A stretch of 64,000 nt of DNA from Pratylenchus scribneri (lineage: Eukaryota > Nematoda > Chromadorea > Rhabditida > Pratylenchidae). The stretch spans positions 723,036 through 787,035 of the forward strand of contig JAQSEB010000116.1 of NCBI GenBank assembly GCA_030063045.1. Direction: 5' to 3'. Both the position numbers and the translations under genes were made by a program. This document shows, one piece after another, positions 10,798-22,400 of the stretch. Below the pieces are notes generated by a model. It was given only the letters and a program-made list of their open reading frames with translations, ran no database searches and was not told the DNA's origin. Every line of letters starts with the position of its first letter. Position 1 is the stretch's first letter.

Positions 10798-13700
10798 CTA
10801 ATCGATGCTATTATTATTTTCATTGTCATCTGAAGCCATAGGCATTGTTTGATTGGCCGCCCCAATATCATCGTCACGGCAATTGGAATGATAGGCCTGA
10901 AAATTTAAAAAATTATTTGTTTTTATAAAATTTTAAATAAATTTGACTACTCAAATTGTGCGCATTGGCTCAATAATTAGCCATTAATTTTTAAAAAATT
11001 CCGGAAAACCCAATTAAAAATCTTAATTGAAATAAAATAAAATGCTTAAATTCGAGTGCACCAAAATGAATAACTTTTTCCCCAAAATTTACCTTTCCAT
11101 CGGAAATGATGCAATCCCGCAGCCTCCACACATCCTCCTCCTCGTCCCAGTATTCCTCGAATTGCTCATGGCAAACTTGGCATTCCTTTCAAATTAAAAA
11201 TTATAAATTCATTAATTCTTTCACTCCTCCTACCTTTGTATCGACCGTATCCGATTGGGCATCCCGGTTCGTGTCACCCGTTGTCAATTGTCCTTGTGGA
11301 GATCCATGGGAATCATCAATTCCTCCTGCTGCTGATTTTTCGTTTTCTTAATTATTTTTAATATTAAATTATATTAATTTATTTTTTAATATCAAATTGT
11401 AATTTTAATTAATTAAAAAAATATCCTCCCTCAGTGGGAATCGAACCATACCGACTATACCAACCAAAGTCAACAATACTACCCACTACACTACACATGA
11501 CTTGAGATCTATTATTTTTACCCTATGATTTTCAATAAATTAATTTTATATTAATCCCCAAAAAATAATTTACCAGAATTTTGTGTCCGATTGACCAATT
11601 CCGTCTCTGAATAGTTGAACCAATCCTGGAAAAAAATTGTATTAAAAATTGAATTAAATTTAAATATTTTTTAACACTCACATCCAGCAGATACCAAGGT
11701 TGGGATCGTCGATATTTGTGGCGTGGATCCTTCATTTTGAGGCTGTCCTGCAAATGCCAATCCACATGCCGTTGATATGCTTCTCCATACAGCTCCTGGA
11801 AGCCAATGCCACAATGCTGGCAGGATGTACGCTGTCGATGGATCGAATCAATGATTGAATCATAGCGACTGAAAAAATTTGTTTTAATGATTTTGGTAAA
11901 TTATTTTGGTTCGAAATACTTTATTTCGTCTAGAAAATGTACCGTGGAATGTATAAAAATGTATAAAAGTGGCAATTTAGATTGAAAAAAATTATTTTCC
12001 TCTGAGCGGGTTCGAACCCGTGACCTAAATTTTGAAAGACAGAAGGGAACCATCTGAACCAAAAAGATTTCGATAAATTTTTTCTTCAAATTTTCTTTAA
12101 AAAACCTAGTCAACCTAATCTTGACCTAAGCTTGTTCTAAAACTCTGGGTGGAAAACGGTCCAAATTGAATAGTAAAAAATGGTTTACATAATGAGTGAG
12201 CGCATCGAAAATTGGTCAAATCCGGCCATCGGTGTTTGTCGGCGTTCCATATGATCCAGGCGATGTGCGCATGGGACAGGCGGTGAATTTGACCGACCAC
12301 CAATTGAATGTCCCTTGGCCTCCAGTGCAACAAGACGTTCATTCGATTTGCGTTCCGCCTCATTCACTCTGGTCAAAATGCCCGAATTCTTGAGACGTTT
12401 CAACAGGCTGGTCACATCCAATGTTGGCTCTAAAATGGCAAAATATTGAAATTTTGTGTAAATTTACATTTTGGCTCGATTCAAACCCTTGACTCCCCCA
12501 TTCCCCCTATTTTTCCACGTCAGAAAAGTTTTCAAACAACCGAACGTAAAAGTTAACTCTTTGAACCCGGTTTTTTGCTTATATGAGGTTACCAAAACAT
12601 TATTATAATATTATATAAAGAAGAAACCTTTTGGCTCAATTTTTGGTGAGATTTGTGCTTGCGGTTGTTGCTGACGAATTGCGGGCATATGTCGCATCAG
12701 TTCATAGCTGGGCTCCGGGTCAATCCTCACTTCGGGCGGTGGGCCGCACAGTCGAATTTCGTGCCTGCGCCCATTGATTGTGGCAATTATGGGTGGCCCT
12801 CCGAATGCGCCCTTGAACGGATAGTGGCCCATGTAGAGTTCGCGTGAGGGTGCGCCGAATGTGAGCAAATGCACTTCACCGTCAATTAGGACTTGCTTTT
12901 GCTCGCCAAATGCCATTCGGTGTGCCACCCCATCGATGATGACGTCACGGGGAGGGCCGGCGAATGAGACACGATGAGGGAGTCCGTTGCGTTCAATCAC
13001 AGCCACTTGTTCGATGTAGAAAACCTGCACAAAATTGGTAATAATTTATCGGATAATCAGCTAAATTTTTAAGGTTAAAATGATCTAAATAATTTTTAGA
13101 GACCTTAATGAACTAATTTGGCATAGGAAAGGTCTAAAATATGATTTTACAGCAAGATAAAAAATAACTTCCTCTAAGCGGATTCGAACCCGCGACCTAA
13201 ATTTCGCAAAATTAAAAGGTTACCATTTAGACCAAAAAAATTTTTTGATAAAATTTTCTTTATAAATCCTAGATAGCTTAGGTTTAAACCTTACGCCTAA
13301 CCCTTAAGACAATTTAATTGTTTAATTGAAAAATATATAATCATACCTCGTAGGCTTTGCCATCCACAAAAATTCTGTTGTTCTCCGGGATACCGGACAG
13401 CCGTGGTGTGATATTTTGGATATTATGCTGCTGGACTGGTGCCGGTGTGATATTCTGCTGGATGTTAATTGGCTGCTGAATTGGTGCCGCTGGAATGACA
13501 TTTTGGATATTAAGCGGTTGCTGGGGTGGTGCTGAAATTTATTGGTAAATGATTAGGCATAAAATATTTAATTTGCCTAATAAATTATTGAATTTACCGA
13601 AAGATTATAACGGTTCAATGGTTTGTCCTAGACTCGAAAACCATAGCTAATCAATATATCTCGTCAAACGCATCATTTGATTATGTTTTGGTTTGGGTTT

Positions 13701-15637
13701 AATCCAATTCAAACTTAGTTTTGAACCATCTAAAATTGGTTTAAACCGTTTAATACCACCATTGGATGCGTCTTTACCAGTTCTGTCCAATTGGGTTATA
13801 CGATTTGTGAATTTAGGTCTAACCATTATAATTATTTTGATGTTATCTTTCCTATTCGGTAATTTCAATAATTTATTCGACCGATAAATATATTTAAGTA
13901 AAACAAACTTTTAGTGGTTGTATCGGCAGCGCAAATTTGATGATTGGGATGTGATGATGCGGCCACCACGACAGTTTGGTCAAATGCATGGGCGCCTGGT
14001 GCGGCGGTTGGTTCCAAAGCCTGAATAATTTTTTTATTAATTTTTTATAAATAAAATATTAATTTTACTTTTTGGTTTTGGGCCAATAAACCATGTTTCG
14101 GCGGTTGCTGTGATTGATGCGGAATTGAAGTGGCATTTTGTTGCGATGTTCTCGGTATGCGATGAGGCGGTAGTCCTTCTCGTTGTTGTGTTCTTTGTGG
14201 ATGATGCGGAGCTGTTTCTCGTTGTTCTCGTGGTGGTGGTCCTTGTTGCACTATTCTACGCCGTTTGACCGGAGGTTGTTGTGCATTTGACAGTTGTGGT
14301 TGATGCACCAAATTTGACTGTTTTTTGGCCTGTTGTTGAGGGCGTCCCGTTGGTTGTTGTGGCAATGATGCAGGCGGTTCGATGCGAAGTGACATCAGTG
14401 CTTCCGGCTTTCGGTTTTGCGGCAGTGACTCCGGCTTTCGTTCTCGAGGCCATTTATTGTCAATGGCATTGATTTTGGTGTCAATCAGGGTAAGCTTGGA
14501 TTTTGGAAAAATGTCTGTCCAAGTGGACCGAAGCCGGAAAATTGCAGATCGAGTCTTCTCATCGCCCTAAATTTTAGATAAGAAATTTGAAAATAAATTT
14601 AATGGACTGGTCATATTCGGATCAGGCTTGTAGATTAAGGTAAATGGCAAATGCCAAAACGAAATTATAAACTGTTGGAATTTAATAACAAAATTAAAAC
14701 AGACGGGCTTTCTACTGAGCTTGTTCCGAATATGGATTATTTGGGAGTTTAGGTTGTTTTTATCTCTTATTATAGATAATAGAATTTCAAGTATCCCTTC
14801 CTTTAGAAATGATTCAAAATTTTTCTTTTACTTAGTATTCTCAATGCAAAAAAAAAGCTTAGTCATCATCCTTTGGAAAATTCAAAACGCAAACGTTCGG
14901 GCCGTGCCAGGCCATAATGGAGTGCGAGACAGGGAAAAAATCGAGTTGGAAAACTCAGTTTTTGAGTTGAAAACTCGGGATTGATTCATATTCAATAAAA
15001 AAAATACATTTAAAGACTCATTAAAACTCCAAACTAGTAATAAACTTTTTAACACGTTGGCAACAATTTTTTTAAAAATTTGTAAAAAGTGAGAATTGAA
15101 CAAAAAAAAAAGAAGTAATGACTAGAGGGAGACAAAGGCAATGAGATGAATTTGGGTGGGAAAACCAAGAGGTATGTGAGATTCATGAGGTTTAAGGATG
15201 GGTGGTTGTTTTTTTTAATTGAGCTCAATCTGATGGAGTAGAAGTATCCACCTCGTTGAAAACATGGACTATCATGTTAACGATCTTCTTGGCAAATTGT
15301 TCCCGATAATTGGTGGTCACTTGAATGTTCTTCAATATGGAGTCGACCACATAAAGCATAATCATTTTGAGTGGAACAGGACACTTAAATGTTTAGATTA
15401 ACTTTGCGAATATTAAATTCATCAAACCGTATTGAGTCTTTCTTCTATCACATTGGCAATTTCTTCGGCATATGATGCATAGTCTTCAGCCAAAATTGTT
15501 AACAAATTGATTTGCGTTTTGTCATTTCGAGTCAGCTCCGAGAGCACTGATCTTAATAAGTAATGTTGGATTTTTGCAGTAAAATTGTACTGACCTGTAT
15601 TCATCAGCTGCCTCTTTGGCTGCTGCTGCTGCCATAA
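10798..15637 (-). CDS. pcf-11: PCF11, pre-mRNA cleavage complex II / transcription termination factor
   Basis: PCF11 binds the phosphorylated RNA polymerase II C-terminal domain and links 3'-end cleavage to termination. The start at 15637 reads MAAAAAKEAADEY and splices to SVLSELTRNDKTQINLLTIL, the CID. The CID continues as VVDSILKNI and VFNEGDEKTRSAIFRLRSTW. A Pro/Gln-rich middle follows (14045-14460). Next come the repeated metazoan GPP motifs (FAGPPRDVIIDG, FGAPSRELYMG, FGGPPIIATING, LCGPPPEVRID) at 12611-13030. The first zinc-binding region contains CQHCGIGF and HVDWHL, followed by PWYLLDDW. The last exons give CQVCHEQFEEY and YHSNC, ending at 10798. Domain order matches the family end to end. 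The introns carry SINE-like copies and a dispersed 300-bp element. Retention of the intron after the CID would give a CID-only protein ending TSTPSD near 15222. Confidence 0.9.
11430..11510 (-). repeat. tRNA-like relic in PCF11 intron
   Basis: On the minus strand there is an A-box-like TAGTGTAGTGGGTAGTA and a B-box-like GGTTCGATTCC about 30 bp later, but the acceptor ends do not pair well. It is best read as a tRNA pseudogene or a SINE head. Confidence 0.55.
11905..12112 (-). mobile_element. tRNA-derived SINE-like copy (PCF11 intron)
   Basis: It contains the B-box GGGTTCGAACCCG inside the conserved block that reads, on the minus strand, as GGTCACGGGTTCGAACCCGC then AGAGGAAAATAATTTTTTTC. The tail has the shared CACTTTTATACATTTTTATAC segment and TCTAGACGAAATA. 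Confidence 0.7.
13085..13300 (-). mobile_element. tRNA-derived SINE-like copy (PCF11 intron)
   Basis: The minus strand shows an A-box-like TGGTCTAAATGGTAACC and the B-box GGGTTCGAATCC, followed by GCTTAGAGGAAGTTATTTTT. This is the clearest tRNA-like head of the family in the window. Confidence 0.75.
13605..13915. mobile_element. ~300-bp dispersed element (PCF11 intron)
   Basis: Member of a family marked by GGTTTGTCCTAGA, AACCATTAAACCAAA-like and TTTAAACCGTTTAAT-like blocks and a TCNGTAATTTC-type end. Inner parts are partly palindromic (GGTTTAAACC). No coding capacity; the family may be a MITE. Confidence 0.65.
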
Positions 15638-16476
15638 TATCAATTTTATTACAGGTTGTGTAATCTAGAAATAATAAAGGAATTGTTTTTATGTTAAATT
15701 TTGGTAGGTAAATAGGGTAAGAAATAGGTGAATGTAATATTTGTCAAATTGGATGTGGAAATTGGGAGTTTTTGGTTGGTAGGTTGGTTGGTAGGGGAAT
15801 AAAGCTATTGAAGGTTGAATAGGGAAAGAATTTGTGTGGAAATGAGGTGGATGGAGAATTTCTACCTCCTTTATAAAAGCAAAGAATAATCGATTAAATA
15901 CGACGAATATTTGCGCTGGCTATGGCTGTTTTAAGAACCCACCCCTAGGGCGAACCCATGACAAAGAAAAACGCTAAAAGGGAGGAAAAGAGGAGAGAAA
16001 TGAAAAATTGAAGGGACTACGGACACTAAAAAGCGACTAATCTAGTCGGTATATTTGCTGAATGGTGGCTCCTCACAGCTGTGACACTGCGGGCGAGAAA
16101 ATAAATGTAAACAAGGGAATTTATCTTCATTTTATTCGTTTTTATTTGGTTGGTTTTGTGAAAATTATTAATTGGAATTGGATAATTCATATTTTAATTG
16201 CTTTATATTTTACTGAAAAAGGATGTGAAAAAATTGTAATTAGTATTTATTTGGAAATGGGTGTGGTCTTTAAATTTGAAAACCGTTAAACTGGTTTATT
16301 TGGAAGAGTTTATACAAAAATATTCCTTTGGAATGTTAAGATTGATATAAAAAAAAAATGATGGATTATTAATTTATGAGATTGGAATTATTGGAAAATT
16401 TGGCCTATGGATGTGGACTATTTATAGTTGATTTTTTCGCGTTGCACTGAATAACCTAACCCATACTCAAAAAATA
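15638..16476. other. Divergent promoter interval between PCF11 and the DB-module gene
   Basis: Two genes start outward from this 839-bp AT-rich interval. The candidate acceptor TTACAG at about 15651-15656 lies just upstream of the PCF11 start on neither clear strand, so I make no firm call of trans-splicing. No repeat or RNA gene seen. Confidence 0.4.
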
Positions 16477-17091
16477 ATGACGTTCTTCTCCTCTGCCATT
16501 TTGTTTATCATTTTTGCCGATTTTTTGTTATCATTTCCGTCTGCTATGAATGCACCAATGGAAAAAGGTCACAAAAGCATTGGTGAAATGCTCAGTGGGT
16601 TAATCTATGATCAGGAAATGCGGGCATGCTGTGAGCAACAAAACCAATATGGAAATTTTGCCACACTGAATTGTACTGCCATAAAAGATGGGACCCTCCC
16701 GGTCGCAAATGGGGGCTATGCAAACCCGAATTATTATGCCTATTTTTGGAATTGCATTTCACGACGGAATGATAATAGGGAATGTTGTATTGACCATGGA
16801 GTCAAGTGAGAACTATTTTAAACTTTAATCAAACCTTATTTTTTCGCAGTGCTGAATGCCTACCAATTTGTAATTCCGCTAAAGACCACCCAACTTATGA
16901 AGAGATGAATATTTTGTAAGAAAAAATTTGACGATGAAAATGATAAAATTTGTTTAAGATTAGCGAAAAGTTGCTTCAAGGAAATGTCGGAAATTTTGTC
17001 TACGTGTATTGCAAAAAGAAGAGGAAAAATAGTCGGAGCTCAAATTATTAGGGCTGGCAAAAATAGTTGCCAAAAATCGCAAAATAGTTAA
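16477..17091 (+). CDS. Secreted DB-module protein with transposon-derived C-terminal tail
   Basis: The DB module is a nematode-specific extracellular domain of about 100 residues with around 12 conserved cysteines. The first exon starts MTFFSSAILFIIFADFLLS, a clear signal peptide, and carries MRACCEQQNQ, LNCTA, FWNCIS, ECCIDHGV. It then splices at about 16807/16850 to NAECLPICNSAKDHPTYEEM, and again near 16917/16960 to LLAKSCFKEMSEILSTCIAK. This is the usual CC...C...C...CC..GV...C..C...CF...C order. After GAQII (codons at 17035-17049) the frame crosses into a hAT transposon and stops inside its terminal repeat at 17089-17091, adding about 13 residues. Removing the transposon and one target copy would let the frame run to a stop at 19230-19232. 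Family call is strong; biological role unknown. Confidence 0.8.
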
Positions 17092-19187
17092 CTAGAATAG
17101 TTGCCAAAAATCGCAAAATAGTTACATAAATAGTTGCAAAAACCCAAAATAGTGACAAAAATTTCAAAAAAAGTTACAATTTTTTATCGAAATAAAAGGT
17201 TAAAAATAGAAAGAGATTTAAAAAATTCATTGATCAGATCGTTCTTGGTTATAATTGCAAATCAGATACATTTCGAGATTATTAATGTTGAAACTCATTC
17301 GATTATCAGCCAAAATAGACTTATACATAGAGAAAGAACGCTCAACATCACAAGATGTGAGTGGTGAATATTTGTAAAATGGAATTAGATTTGGCGAAAC
17401 ATCACAATTATTGTTTTGGCCAGAAAGAATATTGCAGATTTGGGACATGATTTCGATTCCGGGATTATTGGAAACAATAAACTTGAATTTCTCTTGAATT
17501 TGTTCTGCACTTTCTCCGATTGCCATTTCCATTTCATCTTGTACTTCGCCAAAGATTTGCAATTGTTCATAAATGGATAGGCCTTGTTTTTCCAATTTTG
17601 TGATCGATTCGGCCAATTTGGCAAAATTAGATTGGATATAGGCGAGGTCCTGCCAAACAGCATTTGTATAACAGGCCAAACTTTCCTCAATTGCGACGGC
17701 ATCGTTCGGGTCTAAAGTATTCAAAACCTAAATTGATATTTTACAAAAAATCATTTTTAAATTCTAAAAAAATACGTTTTGAACTGATCGAAAATTATTC
17801 CAATAATATTCAGCCGCAATTAACCAAGTTCCCCAGCGCGTGAGAATTGGTTTTGGAGGCAATGGAATTGTTGGATTCATCTCCCGAAAAGTTTTTACTC
17901 GGCTGGGGGCCTTGACGAAAACCGCTTTTGTTTTTGCAATCATTTTATCGACCATTGGAAAAATTTGCCTTATTTTTTCTGCCACTCTGTGTAGAGAATG
18001 CGCCAAACATGTAATGTGGAAGGCATTTGGGTAGAAAACCTATATATGAACATTTATTAAAATTATACATTCTTTTATACTTTCAAATCGCGGCAAGCTT
18101 TTTTCATGTAAGCTGCCGCGTCGGTGCAAAACAAAAGGCATTTGCTTTTTTCCAATGAATATTTTGCTTAAAACACAATTAAAATATTAAACAATTTTAA
18201 TTCAAATTCACCCAATCCTTCATCCACAAATCTGGCAACGTGGTCCGAATCGACTTTATCTAATTCTTTCACTGCTATTAACTTTGGTTCATTCCATTGT
18301 TTTCCATCCAAAATTCCCACTAGAAGGTTGGCCATGCAACGTCCTGCTCGATCACAAGTTTCATCAACACTAACCCAATAATATTTGCCGGCAAATTCCT
18401 CAATAATTCCATCCATTTTCTTAAATTTCATCAAAAAATTTTTGTATCAATTATCAAAAACCTGTTTAAAACAATGTTCCAAATAATTTCCCAATATCCT
18501 CCGAGATGGAATATTTTTGCCAGTTTCTCGTTCCAAAAATCCTCGAAAAACGCCATTCTCAATTTTGAAAAAAGGAATGTTAGCCGAAATTAAAGATGAG
18601 GCCAAATCGAATGTGAATTGGTCGGGAATATTTGAGGTTGTTGCGTCCAAAAATTGTTGTTTTTGTCGTTTTTCCTTTTCTGAAACTCGAAGAAGGGCAC
18701 GTCTATGCTTCAATGTTTCATTGTGTTGTTTTAAATGACCAAATAGTATTGTAGAACATTTTTGTTGAATAACCTTTTGTTGAACAAATTCCCGTTGTCT
18801 ATTGGTCGTTGTAAATTTTATATAAACCTGTTGTTGACACGCTTCACAATAAATCCCTTTACCCTCTTTGGTAGTATTGATTGTATAAACTGAATTTCCA
18901 TTTAATCGATCAATCCACTGGCGAAACAATGCATATTTTGTATTATTTGGTGGCATTTTTAAGAAATTTCCAAAAAAAAGTTATATAAAATAGTTGTTTT
19001 GGGCTGAAATAGTGATCAAATAGTTAAATAGTTGCAAAGGTAGCAAAATAGTTAAAAATAGTGAAAAAAGTTGAAAAAAAGTTCAATATTTTGGGCTCAA
19101 ACCAAGTTAGATATGTTTTTTATTGCGTTTTTATGCATAAATAATGCTCCGCATAAAATAGTTAAATAACTATATTTGCCAGCCCTA
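17049..19187 (-). mobile_element. hAT-superfamily DNA transposon, apparently full length
   Basis: The ends are TAGGGCTGGCAAAAATAGTT and the inverted TAGGGCTGGCAAATATAGTT. It is flanked by a perfect 8-bp duplication CAAATTAT (17041-17048 and 19188-19195), diagnostic of hAT. Both subterminal regions carry many copies of AAATAGTT, probable transposase-binding repeats (17060-17130 and 18985-19165). Total length is 2,139 bp. The interior encodes one minus-strand transposase with splice-compatible open exons. Confidence 0.93.
17227..18956 (-). CDS. hAT transposase
   Basis: The protein starts MPPNNTKYALFRQWI at 18956. A BED-type zinc finger follows: CEACQQQVY, then the HLKQHNETLKH pair of histidines. 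The next exons, each joined in frame through 45-60-bp introns, give YYWVSVDETCDRAGR, LFCTDAAAYMKK, and FHITCLAHSLHRVAEKI with LTRWGTWLIAA. The C-terminal dimerisation region contains SCDVERSFSMYK. DET.D and the following TDAA are the positions expected for two catalytic aspartates. No stop or frameshift was seen across the joined exons, ending at 17227. Length (roughly 510 residues) fits an intact hAT enzyme. Being open, and with near-identical ends, it may still be active or recently was. Confidence 0.88.
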
Positions 19188-19413
19188 CAAATTATACTCC
19201 ATTTGGACAATGAAAATAATAATGGAATTTGATAATTTTTATTCAATTTATAAATCACATAAAAATGATAAAAAGTGAGGTGTGTAAAATAAAAACGTAA
19301 ATAAATTGAAAATAAATCCGTAATTTGAAAGGAGACCCGTTCGAACAAACAAACAAAAATGTTAATTGCAATTGTTATCTAATTTTTTGTAGATGTTTTC
19401 GATGTGATTTCAT

Positions 19414-22400
19414 TCATTCTTTTGTTATTTTTTTCATGCATCCATCATGAATCATTCTTCCATTTGCCAAAAGGACGAATTCACTTTTTGTTGAATCGAT
19501 CAATTTTGTGCTTTAATTGAAAATAAAATTATTTATCAAATTAAAAAGAATGAACTCACTTGCAAATTTTGCATTTCAATTCTTGCGGTGAATCCTGCTT
19601 CTGTGGTTCTTCCCAATTTGAAATTACGGCCAATTGGTTTAATTGTGTTTTGAACAATTCCAATGCATCAGATTGTGAGGCACTTTTTGAATGTTTCAGC
19701 AGATCCATTTGTTGTTCATGTTCATGCAGAACTTGCAAAAGGCAGTGCCGTAAATCGGGAATATTCATTTGTAATGGAATCTGAATTGGATGGTTCAATA
19801 TTTATTTTTTTTTATCAAAAATTTACCTTCTCAATGACATCAAACGAATCAATTTTAATGCTGGCCATTCTCTTCAAAAGTATGGCGCATTGTTCTGGCC
19901 GTTTAATTGCCGAATCGCTTAGGCGTTCCCACAGTTCTGGATCATCTTTTTCGGCACAAAAATCAATGGCCTTATCAATGTGCAGCAATTTGTTCACCAT
20001 CAAATCCAAAGCGCCCAATTGGTTGCCACTTTTGTCAAGGAGAAAGACAACCTTTAAAATTTATTTAATTTTTTTTTTTTTTTTGAAATTTATAAACCTC
20101 ATCAAAATATTCTTTCCGTTTGCAAATATCCAAAGCCAAATCCAGTTGATATTTTTCATTTTTCCGAAGAAATGGGAGCAACAATGGTCGATCATATTCA
20201 GCCTAAATTTATGATTAATTAATTATTAATTCAATAAAAACCAACATAAAGTCGAATGAGTTTGTCCACATATTTATCCACATTTTTTTCACCGGCACTT
20301 TTGCTATATAAATTGTGGAGATAAGCCAACTAAAAAATAAGGATTTATTCCATAAAAAATAAGCAAAAAAAACCTGTATTTTTGGATGATTCCCCAACAA
20401 ATTCACAACTTCCTCTTGCGTTATTTCATCCTCATTGTTGAGTAAAAGACGAACCGTTAAATCCTGGTTAATTCCCATCAAATCCATAATTTTATCTTTG
20501 ACATGTTTGAACAATTTATGGCGTTCAATTACACCAAAAATTGCCGGGTCATTGATTAGAAGATAAGTTTTGATTGCATTTAAATATTGCCTGAATTTTT
20601 AATATATTAGAATTATCAATTAAAAGAATTTACCTGGTTTTTAAATGCAAAGAAGCCAACGATTTCAACAAATAAATTCGATCCTCGGCACTCAACAATT
20701 GAATGGATGAATCCTTTTGTGTTTTCATCCGCCGCCTATTTGCATTATCCGTTGTTATTCGCTCATAAACTTTGGCAATTATGGAGGCTAAAATATTTCT
20801 TGCAATTAATAAATCAATCAATAATTTGGCTACACTAGTGATTTTCTGGTTGGATTTTTTTGGTCAAGTGGATTGTACCCTTCGCTCTTAGGTCTCGGGT
20901 TCGAATCCGCTCATAAGAAGCTATTTTTAACCTGAATTGGTGCATATTTTTATGCATTCTTAAAGTTCATTTTTAGGCAAAATATACTAATTTGAATAAA
21001 AAACCCACCCGAAATTTGCTAGTGTAACCTATAATAATAAAAAAAAATTAACCAGCTCCGCGATAAATGTCCACATCCCAATTGTTGACGATCGCATTGA
21101 ACAGTTTTGGCCGAGAATGCAGGGCGGCAATCAAAATGGATTCATAGTTCTCTGGCTCAAGCTGAGGATCTTTGGTTGGAATTACTGGCACCAGCTTGAG
21201 CACTTGATTCCCATTTTCGAATTCATTCACATAGTAGGCCCATTCTTCTTTCAAATTTGAACAAACCTTAAGAAAATGTTCTATTATTTTTAATAAATTT
21301 ATTAAAAAAATAAACCGAAGGTAAATAAGCAGCAGCCGCCTCATAATCCTTTTGTTCAATTAAATGATTCAGCAGTCGTTTTCCCACTTTAAGAACGGAA
21401 TTTTCACGTAAATGTTCAACTGAAATGTTTTTAATTTTAAGATGCCCCACCATTTTGAATTACCATTTTTTATTGCAGTTTCGAAGGCATCCTCATAAAG
21501 TCCATTTTCCACTAGCCAATTTATTCGATTATCGATTGAACATGGAAGAGCCTAAATTTTATAAGGTTTAATTAAAATAAATTAAATAAAAATTTATTTT
21601 TGGTCAAAATTATTCTAGAAATTTTAATTAATAAACAATGAAAAACCTCAATAGCCTCTCTAGGGCCCATTATAAAGTAAATATCATCCATTGGAAGTGA
21701 ACATAGGGTGAATCGATGCAATTGTTTCAAATTAATATTTCTCATTTCAATGGTGTCCTCCGCCTCAATTAAATATTCTTGAAGTGAAATTGGTTTGAGC
21801 AAAAGCAGTTGAGCCAAATAAATTGATGCGGATTCATCACAATTATTGTTGGATATGTCATTGGAATTGGAAGAAATGTTCTTAAAAATAAATGTTGAAT
21901 ATTAAAAATTATATTTTAAATGATGAAAAAATTAATTTACCCATGTCGTTTTCAAAAATATTTTTTTTGAAGCAACGTAGATTGGATTTATAGGCTCAGT
22001 ATTAAATCTTATTAGAAAAAAATGATCTGACGCCAATGGGAATTGAACTTTTCCAATTGTGGTGCTAAATCAAGGATTCTACCACTAAACCACCCCAACA
22101 ACGATAATAAATTTTTAAGAAATATATGACCAATTTTATGACCTCAAAAATATTGATTTTAGACATGAAAATTTAAGGGTAAATTCAATTATTTTTAAGG
22201 GTAAATTAATTTCTATCCAATAAATTAAAAAAAAATTAATTTTACCTGTAGATTTGATGATGAAATTGATGCATTTGTAACATTGAGAAGACTCGATTCC
22301 CTTGTATTTGCCCCGGCTGAAGATTTTTTGATGCCAAATACAATTAATTCACGCCAAATTGGAGTAGGCGAAGAATTTTGAGGTGTTGGTGAAGTTACCG

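Noticed and set aside
15222..15370. Separate short CID-only gene ending TSTPSD
   Set aside because: The GAG/GTGGAT donor joins in phase to GDEKTRSAIFRLRSTW at 14573, completing the CID as in PCF11. The short form would be intron retention at most.
22015..22105. Functional tRNA gene
   Set aside because: A- and B-box-like sequences are present, but the acceptor stem does not pair and the locus is intronic. Kept only as a relic.
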